NCBI GenBank assembly: GCA_011525015.1
Contig: WTJC01000019.1
Coordinates: 1-53,146, forward strand
Origin: Flavobacteriales bacterium
Lineage (GTDB): Bacteria; Bacteroidota; Bacteroidia; Flavobacteriales; Flavobacteriaceae
Length of the DNA stretch: 53,146 nt
Direction of reading: 5' to 3'
This document shows, one piece after another, positions 32,825 through 40,262 of this stretch. Position 1 is the stretch's first letter. Each line of letters begins with the position of its first letter. Position numbers and translations under genes: made by a program. The notes beneath the pieces are model-generated. The model saw only the letters and a list, made by a program, of their open reading frames with translations, was not told the DNA's origin and did not search any database.

Positions 32825-33769
32825 ATGAAAATACACACCACTTTATTGTTATTGGCGCTAAGTGGGTATTCTCTTTTTGCCCAAGATGCAGTACAAAACG
32901 AACCCTTTGAACTCTACAATGAAGAGATACAATTACTCGGACAATTAGACCTTCCCAAAGACAGCGACACATTTGAAGTAGTCGTCTTTGTACACGGCTC
33001 AGGAAATATTGACAGAGATGGCAATCAAGGACAATTCATTCAACCTGCATATATCAAACAACTCAGCGAAGAACTCAACAAGCAAGGCATAGGAGTTTTG
33101 CGTTATGATAAACGAACGGCTAACCCCAATAACCGGGAATACCTTACAGGAATTCAATTCACAGACTATGTAAATGACCTACGTATTATTGTAAAAGCCT
33201 TTGAAAAGGATGAGCGCATCAGCGGAATTCATTTAATAGGCCATAGTCAAGGTTCTCTTGTGGCTGCACTTGCACTGACAGAAAGTGATTTGAATATCAA
33301 GAGTTTTATATCCCTTTGCGGACCTGCAGATGGCATTGGAAAAGTGATTGTAGATCAAGTAAGTACTCAAAACGAAGGCTTAGGAAAAATCGCCCAAAAC
33401 CACGTTGAAGAACTCATGGAAACTCAAGAAATTAAAGAGGTTAATCCCTTTCTTGTTTCCGTATTTAGAAAAGAGAATCAATCCTTTTTTTACTCTTGGA
33501 TGCAATACGACCCCTTAGAAACCATTGCTAAGATTGAAGTTCCTTTTTTGGCTATTGGCGGTGGATATGACAGTCAAGTTCCTTCAACTGATGCCCAAAA
33601 GTTGGCTCAAAATACCAAAAACGGAAAGCATCTAATTATCGAAAGTATGAACCATGTTTTAAAGGAATTAGACCAAGAGTCAGACAATCTAAAATCCTAT
33701 CAAAACGAAGATTTTCAAGTACATTCTGAGCTTATAACTATTCTTGTTGCTCATCTTAACCAATCATAA
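32825..33769 (+). CDS. Secreted alpha/beta hydrolase
   Basis: 314 aa with a signal peptide (about 1-19, ending LFAQ). Oxyanion-loop motif HGSGNIDRDG near residue 58. The nucleophile elbow GHSQGS puts Ser near 141. An acidic residue sits in GGGYDSQVP near 248 and the catalytic His in ESMNHVLK near 278. It resembles the peptidase/esterase-type dienelactone-hydrolase-like exported hydrolases of Bacteroidetes. Substrate unknown. The DUF819 gene starts 5 bp after the stop. Confidence 0.85.
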   Translation: MKIHTTLLLLALSGYSLFAQDAVQNEPFELYNEEIQLLGQLDLPKDSDTFEVVVFVHGSGNIDRDGNQGQFIQPAYIKQLSEELNKQGIGVLRYDKRTANPNNREYLTGIQFTDYVNDLRIIVKAFEKDERISGIHLIGHSQGSLVAALALTESDLNIKSFISLCGPADGIGKVIVDQVSTQNEGLGKIAQNHVEELMETQEIKEVNPFLVSVFRKENQSFFYSWMQYDPLETIAKIEVPFLAIGGGYDSQVPSTDAQKLAQNTKNGKHLIIESMNHVLKELDQESDNLKSYQNEDFQVHSELITILVAHLNQS

Positions 33770-33774
33770 GACTT

Positions 33775-35028
33775 ATGTTTCCTATAGTAAACGACACTGT
33801 AATTTTTGGCATCATAACCTTTTGTTTGGCTTTTGTCTTCCTAACTGCACAAAGTCAACATCCCTTTTGGAAAAAATTCTATGGAGTAGTACCTACCCTA
33901 CTGCTTTGCTATTTATTACCCGCACTTTTAGTCAATCTAAAAATAATCGCCATTGATGAGTCTAAGCTTTACTTTGTCAGCTCGAGATATCTGCTGCCTG
34001 CAGCGCTCATTCTAATGACCTTAAGTATAGATTTAAATAAAATAGCCCGCCTTGGACCAAAGGCTTTACTCATGTTTTTTACAGGAACATTTGGCATCAT
34101 CATCGGAGGGCCAATTGCCCTTATGATTGTCAGTGTGATTTTACCTTCAGCAGTTGACGGTGTGGGCTTTGATGCAATTTGGAGAGGTTTAGCAACCATT
34201 GCCGGTAGCTGGATCGGAGGAGGAGCAAATCAGGCCACCATGCTCGAAGTATTTCAGTATACCCCGAGTAAATACGGGTCTATGGTGCTAGTAGATATTT
34301 TAATGGCTAATATTTGGTTGGCTGTCTTACTTTTTGGAGTGGGTAAAGCCGAGCGCGTTGACCGCTGGCTCAAAGCAGACACCTCTCAAATTCAAGCCCT
34401 CATCGAAAAGGTCTCTCAGTTTAGTGAAAAAGTGAATCGTACGCCCCAAACATCAGACTGGGTTATTTTAACCGGTATCGCATTTTTGGGAGTGGGAACA
34501 GCACATTTTTTTGCCCCCTTAATTGTAGACCTCATGGCACTTATGATTAACGAAGATTCCTCTTTGGGAATTTTTGAATCCCTCAAGAGTAATTTTTTAT
34601 GGATGGTTGTTATTGCGACTGTTTTTGGCATCGCACTTTCTTTTAGTCGTTTCAAAAGTTACGAGGGTGTTGGAGCAAGTAAAATCGGTGGTGTTTTTAT
34701 TTACATACTTGTAGCCACCATAGGAATGCAAATGGACCTGAGTAAAATACTTGAAAACCCTGGTTTACTTTTAATAGGATTTGTTTGGATATGTATTCAC
34801 GCTGCCCTGCTTATCCTTGTTGCAAAATTGACTAAATCTCCCTTTTTCTTTTTAGCTGTGGGAAGTCAAGCCAATGTGGGAGGAGCAGCCTCTGCTCCGG
34901 TTATCGCTGCTGAGTTTCACCCCTCGTTGAGTTCGGTGGGCATCTTATTGGCAGTTTTTGGTTATGTAGTGGGAACGGCTGGAGCTTATTTTTGCGCTAT
35001 TTTAATGGAAATAGCAAGTACCATCTGA
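33775..35028 (+). CDS. DUF819-family integral membrane protein
   Basis: 417 aa with about 10-11 hydrophobic helices and two-fold internal similarity: GLATIAGSWIGGGANQATML near residue 145 and FLAVGSQANVGGAASAPVIAAEF near 365 are equivalent crossover loops with Gly-rich repeats. The DUF819 family looks like secondary transporters of the elevator type. Substrate unknown. It lies in an SPFH-hydrolase-DUF819-lipoprotein operon with 5 bp from the hydrolase. Confidence 0.88.
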   Translation: MFPIVNDTVIFGIITFCLAFVFLTAQSQHPFWKKFYGVVPTLLLCYLLPALLVNLKIIAIDESKLYFVSSRYLLPAALILMTLSIDLNKIARLGPKALLMFFTGTFGIIIGGPIALMIVSVILPSAVDGVGFDAIWRGLATIAGSWIGGGANQATMLEVFQYTPSKYGSMVLVDILMANIWLAVLLFGVGKAERVDRWLKADTSQIQALIEKVSQFSEKVNRTPQTSDWVILTGIAFLGVGTAHFFAPLIVDLMALMINEDSSLGIFESLKSNFLWMVVIATVFGIALSFSRFKSYEGVGASKIGGVFIYILVATIGMQMDLSKILENPGLLLIGFVWICIHAALLILVAKLTKSPFFFLAVGSQANVGGAASAPVIAAEFHPSLSSVGILLAVFGYVVGTAGAYFCAILMEIASTI

Positions 35029-35064
35029 TAAAGTTTGCGATATTCGCGTTTGGAATTTACACCT

Positions 35065-35742
35065 ATGAGAAAATACATTTTAATTTTAGTCGCTGGCGTT
35101 TTAATGACAGCTTGTCAACAAAATAAAGGGTTAAACCTTCAGGTTAAAGTAGATGGCCTAAAGAAGGGCATGCTTTATATCGAATCAATACAAGATACTG
35201 TTCTCGTGCAACTAGACTCAGTAGAAGTTAGGGGTAACAACCAAATAGAATTCGATGTAGCTATAGATCAACCTCAAATGCTGTATTTACATCTGGATAA
35301 AAACGATGAGAATGAATTTAACGACAGGCTATTATTCTTTGCCGAACAAGGTCAGATGAGCATTCAATCTTCCCGAGAGGCTTTTGAATTTGATGCCCAA
35401 GTGAAAGGGTCAAAAACAGATTCTATATACCGCATCTATCAAGAAGTATTGACCTCATTTGCCAAGAGAGATATAGAACTTTTGCAATTGAGTATAGACC
35501 CCGATTACGCTACAAAACTAGATTCAATATCCGCTTTAGCAGCCAGTAATGAGCGAAGAAAATTTGTGTACGTTTTAAACTTCGCACTCAATCAGAACAA
35601 TAGTATACTTGCTCCTTACAGTGTTGTTTACGACGGTGATGGGTTGGCTCCCAAATGGAAGGATTCGGTTTATCAATCATTGACAGATGATATCAAAAAC
35701 AGTCCTATGGGGGAGTCACTTAAAGCTTTACTGATGAATTAA
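35065..35742 (+). CDS. DUF4369-type lipoprotein lacking a thioredoxin domain
   Basis: 225 aa. Lipobox MTAC with Cys17, then a strand-rich DUF4369 domain (about 22-115: LNLQVKVDGLKKGMLYIESIQDT), then a helical C-terminal part. In Bacteroidetes this domain usually precedes a TlpA/AhpC-like thioredoxin module; here the protein ends without it and has no CxxC. Start ATG 35065; the upstream TTG at 35035 would add 10 residues before the signal peptide. The final TTAA is shared with a convergent gene. Confidence 0.75.
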   Translation: MRKYILILVAGVLMTACQQNKGLNLQVKVDGLKKGMLYIESIQDTVLVQLDSVEVRGNNQIEFDVAIDQPQMLYLHLDKNDENEFNDRLLFFAEQGQMSIQSSREAFEFDAQVKGSKTDSIYRIYQEVLTSFAKRDIELLQLSIDPDYATKLDSISALAASNERRKFVYVLNFALNQNNSILAPYSVVYDGDGLAPKWKDSVYQSLTDDIKNSPMGESLKALLMN

Positions 35743-36005
35743 AGCTTAGCCAGCTTCTTTTCAATTGCCACAGATTTCTCAGCTAAGGCTACTCTAACTG
35801 CTTTGTAATGCGCTTTAGGAGATTGCTCTGACTTTTGGTTCACCATGGCCATAAGCTCATCGAACAGTGAGATACACTCGTCGATAAGTGCCGTGCCTTC
35901 TTCTGAATTGGTATTAGAAGACTGTTTTTCCCACTGATATATTTGTTCAATAATATCACCAAGAACGTAATTAATTTCCTTTTTTAAATTTCTAACATTA
36001 GCCAT
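35739..36005 (-). CDS. Hypothetical 88-aa helical protein
   Basis: All-helical and charged (NLKKEINYVLGDIIEQIYQWEKQ, then LIDECISLFDELMAMVNQ). No signal peptide or membrane segment and no motif I recognise. On the minus strand TTTG and TACTTTTA, 18 bases apart, precede it and may be its promoter. Regular heptad-like spacing suggests a helical bundle. It converges with the DUF4369 lipoprotein gene. Confidence 0.7.
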   Translation of the reverse strand: MANVRNLKKEINYVLGDIIEQIYQWEKQSSNTNSEEGTALIDECISLFDELMAMVNQKSEQSPKAHYKAVRVALAEKSVAIEKKLAKL

Positions 36006-36111
36006 AAGCCCAAATTTTGGTGTAAAAGTATTGATTCATTCGCGAAAGCAAAACTCTTTTAGTAAATTTTAAGACGCATAACACAAGTATTAACACCTTA
36101 GATTTTTAAGT

Positions 36112-36366
36112 ATGAGTACTTCTAAAGGATGGAAAGAAGAGCAAGGTCGTTTGCGCAAAGAACTGAATTTCAAAAGTTTTGAAATGGCCATTGCTTATAT
36201 CAATGCGATTGCACAAATCGCAGAACAGCACAATCATCATCCCAAAATAATCAACACGTATAACCAGGTCATTCTCGAGTTGTGGACACATGACAAAAAT
36301 GCCATAACCGATCTGGATTGGAAATTGGCTGAAGCCTTTGACGAACTAGATGTAAATTTCGAGTAA
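36112..36366 (+). CDS. 4a-hydroxytetrahydrobiopterin dehydratase (PCD)
   Basis: 84 aa. Recycles the carbinolamine form of tetrahydropterin after aromatic amino acid hydroxylation. The active-site signature HNHHPKIINTYNQV with the later THD (WTHDKNAITDLD) and the LA..F ending is complete. The protein is slightly shorter than usual (about 95-110 aa) at the N-terminus. Its 3' end overlaps manA convergently by 21 bp. A PTPS-type pterin gene lies 950 bp away. Confidence 0.88.
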   Translation: MSTSKGWKEEQGRLRKELNFKSFEMAIAYINAIAQIAEQHNHHPKIINTYNQVILELWTHDKNAITDLDWKLAEAFDELDVNFE

Positions 36367-37314
36367 TTCGGCCCCAGAAGATTGCAATTCAAGTTGCTCA
36401 CAACATGCGGGAATCATTAATGTCTCCCCTTTTTTCATAGGCAGTTGCCCCTCTTCAGTTCGAAGCACAACTTCACCTTCTATACACATGTAAATGCTAA
36501 AACTGTCTCTATCGGCTAATTTGATATCCATCTTTTGATTAACCGGAAGAAAGTTGGTTTTAAAATACTGATTGTGTATGAGCTCATTTGAGGCGTTCTG
36601 TTCACGCTTATAGCTCTTTTTGTAGTCTGTTTTGGCCTTGTAATTGATTGCATCAACTGCTAAATCTGTATGCAACTCTCTTAAATTTCCATTCTTGTCT
36701 CTGCGGTCGAAGTCATAAACGCGATAGGTGATATCTGAAGTCTGTTGAATTTCAGCCAATAATATACCTGCTCCAATGGCGTGCATTGTGCCCGTTTCAA
36801 TCATAAAGGCATCGCCTTTTTCAACGGGTGTATAATTCAACAAACTGGTCAGCTTTTTTTCTTCGATTGACCTTTGGTAGGATGCCTTAGAGCAATCCTC
36901 TTTAAATCCTAAAATTAAGGCTGCGTCTGGATCGTGATCCATAATGAACCACATCTCATTTTTACCGAAAGACTGATGACGTTGCACTGCTAATGCATCA
37001 CTGGGATGAACTTGTATAGACAAGTCTAACTTGGCGTCAATGTATTTGATAAGCACTGGAAAGGCACTCCCGAATCGAGACACCACTCCAGACCCTAAAA
37101 CAGAAGGGCCAAACTCGGCTATTAAGTCTTCAAGGTTTTTTCCGCTATACGGGCCTTCAATTACTTTAGAAACATCTCCTTTTATAGTTGATATTTCCCA
37201 ACTCTCGCCTACACCATCTTCGCTGTAGTTTTTGCCCAAGGAAGTTTTTAACTTCTCACCTCCCCAGAGGCGTTCTTTGTAAATCGGTTGAAACTTTAGA
37301 GGACTTCGATGCAT
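36346..37314 (-). CDS. manA: Class I mannose-6-phosphate isomerase
   Basis: 322 aa zinc cupin enzyme interconverting fructose-6-phosphate and mannose-6-phosphate, feeding GDP-mannose sugars. Motifs are ERLWGGEKL, the zinc site QVHPSD near 102, KNEMWFIMD, and the catalytic TGTMHAIGAG near 175. It has the short form of type I PMI common in Firmicutes and Bacteroidetes. I start at ATG 37314, which overlaps the PTPS stop by one base (TGATG); a GTG just before would add one residue. Confidence 0.92.
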   Translation of the reverse strand: MHRSPLKFQPIYKERLWGGEKLKTSLGKNYSEDGVGESWEISTIKGDVSKVIEGPYSGKNLEDLIAEFGPSVLGSGVVSRFGSAFPVLIKYIDAKLDLSIQVHPSDALAVQRHQSFGKNEMWFIMDHDPDAALILGFKEDCSKASYQRSIEEKKLTSLLNYTPVEKGDAFMIETGTMHAIGAGILLAEIQQTSDITYRVYDFDRRDKNGNLRELHTDLAVDAINYKAKTDYKKSYKREQNASNELIHNQYFKTNFLPVNQKMDIKLADRDSFSIYMCIEGEVVLRTEEGQLPMKKGETLMIPACCEQLELQSSGAELLEIYI

Positions 37315-37724
37315 CACTTTACAGGATAGGTCACAAAATTCCTAGGCGTCTCATAGAGCACAACTTCGATTTCTTTGCTTTGATCAATATGAGGGCGAAG
37401 GCGGTCATAAATGACCTTGGCAATATTTTCTGCAGTTGGAATCAAGGTCGAAAAATCTGCTACGTCCTTGTTCAAATTCTTATGATCTAGATGGTTTTCT
37501 ACTTCGGATTTAATCAAATCTTTTAAGATTTTCATATCCATGAGATAGCCCGTTTCAGGATCAACCTCACCGATAACACTCACAATTAAATCGTAATTGT
37601 GTCCGTGATAGTTTGGATTATTACAAAGACCAAACACCTCTTTGTTTCGCGCATCACTCCAGTTGGGATTGTGCAAGCGATGTGCAGCATTAAAATGTGC
37701 GCGACGACTGACTTTAGTTTTCAT
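37314..37724 (-). CDS. 6-pyruvoyl-tetrahydropterin synthase family protein
   Basis: 136 aa. Zinc His residues are in AHFNAAHRLH and YHGHNYDL, and the catalytic Cys is in GLCNNPNYHGH. This C-x5-HGH pattern is the one of animal PTPS; QueD usually has a different Cys spacing. It is annotated as QueD (queuosine) by default, but biopterin or another tetrahydropterin is possible. It overlaps idi by 11 bp upstream and manA by 1 bp downstream. Confidence 0.88.
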   Translation of the reverse strand: MKTKVSRRAHFNAAHRLHNPNWSDARNKEVFGLCNNPNYHGHNYDLIVSVIGEVDPETGYLMDMKILKDLIKSEVENHLDHKNLNKDVADFSTLIPTAENIAKVIYDRLRPHIDQSKEIEVVLYETPRNFVTYPVK

Positions 37725-38247
37725 GTTGATTGGCCTTTAAATGATCGTAAAAACGTTCAAAAATGATTTTGAACCATGCGGTGTAGCGATTGGGATTATT
37801 CTTAATGTCTCGATCGACCTCATCCAAATCCATGTATTTATAATCTTCTACTTCTTCTTTATTGATTTGAGGAAGAGCATCAGAATAACCGATCATTACA
37901 TGGTCTAATTCGTGTTCGGTAAGTCCGTTATCAAATGGAGCCTTGTAAATAAACCAAAATAACTCTTTGAGTTCGGTTTGCATTCCCATTTCTTCTTCTA
38001 AGCGTCGAGCTCCTGCAGCCAGGTTAGTTTCACCCTCTCTTTGGTGTGAACAGCAAGTATTGGTCCACAAAAGCGGTGAATGGTATTTGTGCGCGGCTCT
38101 TTGTTGAAGTAACAGCTGACCTTTTTTATTCATAACGAATACCGAAAAAGCACGGTGTAAAACGGCTTTTACATGCGCCTCCATTTTGGGCATTGTTCCC
38201 AATACCTCATCTTTTTCGTTAACCAATAAAACTTTTTCTTCGCTCAT
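37714..38247 (-). CDS. idi: Isopentenyl-diphosphate isomerase, type I
   Basis: 177 aa Nudix-fold enzyme balancing IPP and DMAPP for isoprenoids, including the carotenoids encoded earlier in the window. Motifs are LLLQQRA, TNTCCSHQREGE with catalytic Cys, the Nudix-like GARRLEEEMG, and the catalytic Glu region ELDHVMIG. It is the first gene of idi-PTPS-manA. Confidence 0.93.
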   Translation of the reverse strand: MSEEKVLLVNEKDEVLGTMPKMEAHVKAVLHRAFSVFVMNKKGQLLLQQRAAHKYHSPLLWTNTCCSHQREGETNLAAGARRLEEEMGMQTELKELFWFIYKAPFDNGLTEHELDHVMIGYSDALPQINKEEVEDYKYMDLDEVDRDIKNNPNRYTAWFKIIFERFYDHLKANQHEN

Positions 38248-38251
38248 ACTA

Positions 38252-38259
38252 CAAAAATA
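38252..38259 (-). promoter_or_regulatory. -7 box of idi-PTPS-manA
   Basis: Minus-strand TATTTTTG with only 4 bp to the idi ATG, implying a leaderless or nearly leaderless message if used. No -33 TTTG is seen. Confidence 0.4.
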
Positions 38260-38313
38260 GAAAATCGACTTATCATTCCCACCGAAAAACCGAGCTTAAA
38301 CAAAAGGAACATT

Positions 38314-38321
38314 TATTTTTG
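38314..38321 (+). promoter_or_regulatory. -7 box of prfC
   Basis: TATTTTTG fits TAnnTTTG, 14 bp before the prfC ATG. No -33 TTTG at 19-21 bases. Confidence 0.4.
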
Positions 38322-38335
38322 CATAAAATAGCGAC

Positions 38336-39925
38336 ATGGATTTAAATGCTGCCTTAGAAAAGAGAAGAACATTTGGGATTATTTCCCATCCAGATGCGGG
38401 TAAAACCACGCTCACTGAGAAATTACTTTTATTCGGAGGAGCGATTCAAGAAGCTGGAGCTGTCAAAAGTAACAAGATCAAAAAGACAGCCACCTCTGAC
38501 TTTATGGAAATCGAAAGACAAAGAGGAATTTCAGTCGCCACCTCTGTTTTAGCCTTCAACTACAGGTCTAAAAAAATCAACATCCTGGATACTCCAGGTC
38601 ACAAAGACTTTGCCGAAGATACTTTTAGAACATTAACCGCTGTTGACTCAGTCATCGTGGTAATAGATGTAGCCAAGGGTGTAGAAGAGCAAACTGAAAA
38701 ATTAGTGGCGGTATGTCGCATGAGAAACATTCCTATGATTGTTTTTATCAATAAGCTCGACCGAGAAGGAAAGGATGCTTTTGATTTATTAGATGAAGTC
38801 GAGCAAAAACTCAAGCTCAAAGTTTGCCCTTTGAGTTTTCCTATCGGGATGGGTTACGATTTTAAAGGTATTTATAACCTTTATGAAAAAAACATCAACC
38901 TATTCAGTGGAGATCAAAAGCAACACATCGCCGATACAGTAGCCATAGATGATCTTGCAGACGCTAAACTCGAAGAGCACATCGGTGAACAAGCGGCAGC
39001 CGATTTAAGAGAAAATATTGAACTCGTTGAAGAGGTTTACCCCACTTTTGATCGTGCCGAGTACCTCAATGGAACGATTCAGCCCGTATTTTTCGGTTCG
39101 GCCTTAAATAATTTTGGTGTTAGAGAACTACTCGATTGCTTTATTGAAATTGCTCCCTCTCCACTACCCAAAAATGCCGAGGAGCGCAGAGTAGATCCAA
39201 ATGAAAAGGATTTCACAGGATTCGTTTTTAAGATTCATGCCAATATGGATCCCAAACACCGAGATCGCTTAGCTTTTGTCAAAATTGTGTCGGGTACTTT
39301 TGAAAGAAACAAGCCTTATCTTCACGTGCGTCACAACAAAAAACTCAAATTTTCTTCACCCAATGCGTTCTTCGCGGAGAAAAAAGAAATCATTGACATT
39401 TCTTATGCTGGGGATATTGTGGGATTACATGATACCGGTAATTTTAAAATTGGGGATACACTGACCTCAGGTGAAATATTAAATTACAGAGGTATTCCAA
39501 GTTTCTCGCCTGAACATTTTAGATACATCAATAATGCCGATCCCATGAAGGCTAAGCAACTCAATAAAGGAATTGATCAGCTTATGGATGAAGGTGTGGC
39601 ACAGCTTTTCACCCTTCACATCAACAATCGAAAAGTTATTGGTACGGTTGGCGCTTTACAATATGAGGTCATTCAATACCGGTTAGAACACGAGTATGGG
39701 GCTAAATGCACCTATGAAAACTTTCCTGTTCACAAAGCTTGTTGGATTGAAGCAGACGAAAACAACCCAGAGTTCCAAGAATTTAAAAGAGTAAAACAAA
39801 AGTTTCTCGCCTTAGACAAACAAAATCAACTCGTCTTCTTGGCAGACTCTTCTTTCTCACTTCAAATGACACAACAAAAGTATCCTTCGATTAAATTTCA
39901 TTTCACCTCTGAATATGCAGAGTAA
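38336..39925 (+). CDS. prfC: Peptide chain release factor 3
   Basis: 529 aa translational GTPase that recycles RF1/RF2 from the ribosome. The P-loop is SHPDAGKTTLTE near residue 18, the switch segment ERQRGISVATSV near 65, DTPGH near 86, and the nucleotide base motif FINKLDRE near 140. The end has the RF3-specific C-terminal domain. It is followed by a strong terminator shared with the DUF3467 gene. Confidence 0.96.
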   Translation: MDLNAALEKRRTFGIISHPDAGKTTLTEKLLLFGGAIQEAGAVKSNKIKKTATSDFMEIERQRGISVATSVLAFNYRSKKINILDTPGHKDFAEDTFRTLTAVDSVIVVIDVAKGVEEQTEKLVAVCRMRNIPMIVFINKLDREGKDAFDLLDEVEQKLKLKVCPLSFPIGMGYDFKGIYNLYEKNINLFSGDQKQHIADTVAIDDLADAKLEEHIGEQAAADLRENIELVEEVYPTFDRAEYLNGTIQPVFFGSALNNFGVRELLDCFIEIAPSPLPKNAEERRVDPNEKDFTGFVFKIHANMDPKHRDRLAFVKIVSGTFERNKPYLHVRHNKKLKFSSPNAFFAEKKEIIDISYAGDIVGLHDTGNFKIGDTLTSGEILNYRGIPSFSPEHFRYINNADPMKAKQLNKGIDQLMDEGVAQLFTLHINNRKVIGTVGALQYEVIQYRLEHEYGAKCTYENFPVHKACWIEADENNPEFQEFKRVKQKFLALDKQNQLVFLADSSFSLQMTQQKYPSIKFHFTSEYAE

Positions 39926-39957
39926 TAAAAAAGCCCTCATTTGAGGGCTTTTTTATT
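39925..39957. terminator. Bidirectional terminator between prfC and the rpoC/DUF3467 operon
   Basis: Palindrome centred at 39940/39941: AAAAAAGCCCTCA (39927-39939) pairs with TGAGGGCTTTTTT (39942-39954), extended by flanking ATT/AAT bases. T tracts on both strands make it work in both directions. Its right side overlaps the last codon and stop of the DUF3467 gene (stop at 39956-39958). Confidence 0.9.
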
Positions 39958-40258
39958 AGGCTTTACCTGCGGGTCCAAAATTTATAGGGATGCTCGGCTG
40001 CTCATAATCTTTGATATCACCATGCATCTTTTCAAACTTTTGAACATTATCTCCTAAGGCTCTCAGTAGTTTTTTAGCGTGTTGAGGCGTTAAAATGATT
40101 CTACTTTTAACCTTTGCTTTTGGATTTCCAGGCATAATGGTAATGAAGTCTACAACAAACTCAGAAACAGAATGATTAATGATAGCCAGGTTCGAATATA
40201 CCCCCTCAGCCGTTTTTTCATCTATTTCGATATTGATTTGTTTTTCCTTCTCTGCCAT
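39956..40258 (-). CDS. DUF3467-family protein
   Basis: 100 aa. The DUF3467 core reads EIDEKTAEGVYSNLAIINHSVSEFVVDFITIMPGNPKAKVKSRIILTPQ in separate blocks (YSNLA..NHS, FVVDF, P..KA.V.SRI). It ends with a helix and GPAGKA. Function unknown. It starts 4 bp after the rpoC stop, so it is the last gene of the RNA polymerase operon. I chose the MAEKEKQ start at 40258; a longer ATG frame to 40336 would lie inside rpoC. Confidence 0.82.
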   Translation of the reverse strand: MAEKEKQINIEIDEKTAEGVYSNLAIINHSVSEFVVDFITIMPGNPKAKVKSRIILTPQHAKKLLRALGDNVQKFEKMHGDIKDYEQPSIPINFGPAGKA

Positions 40259-40262
40259 TGTA

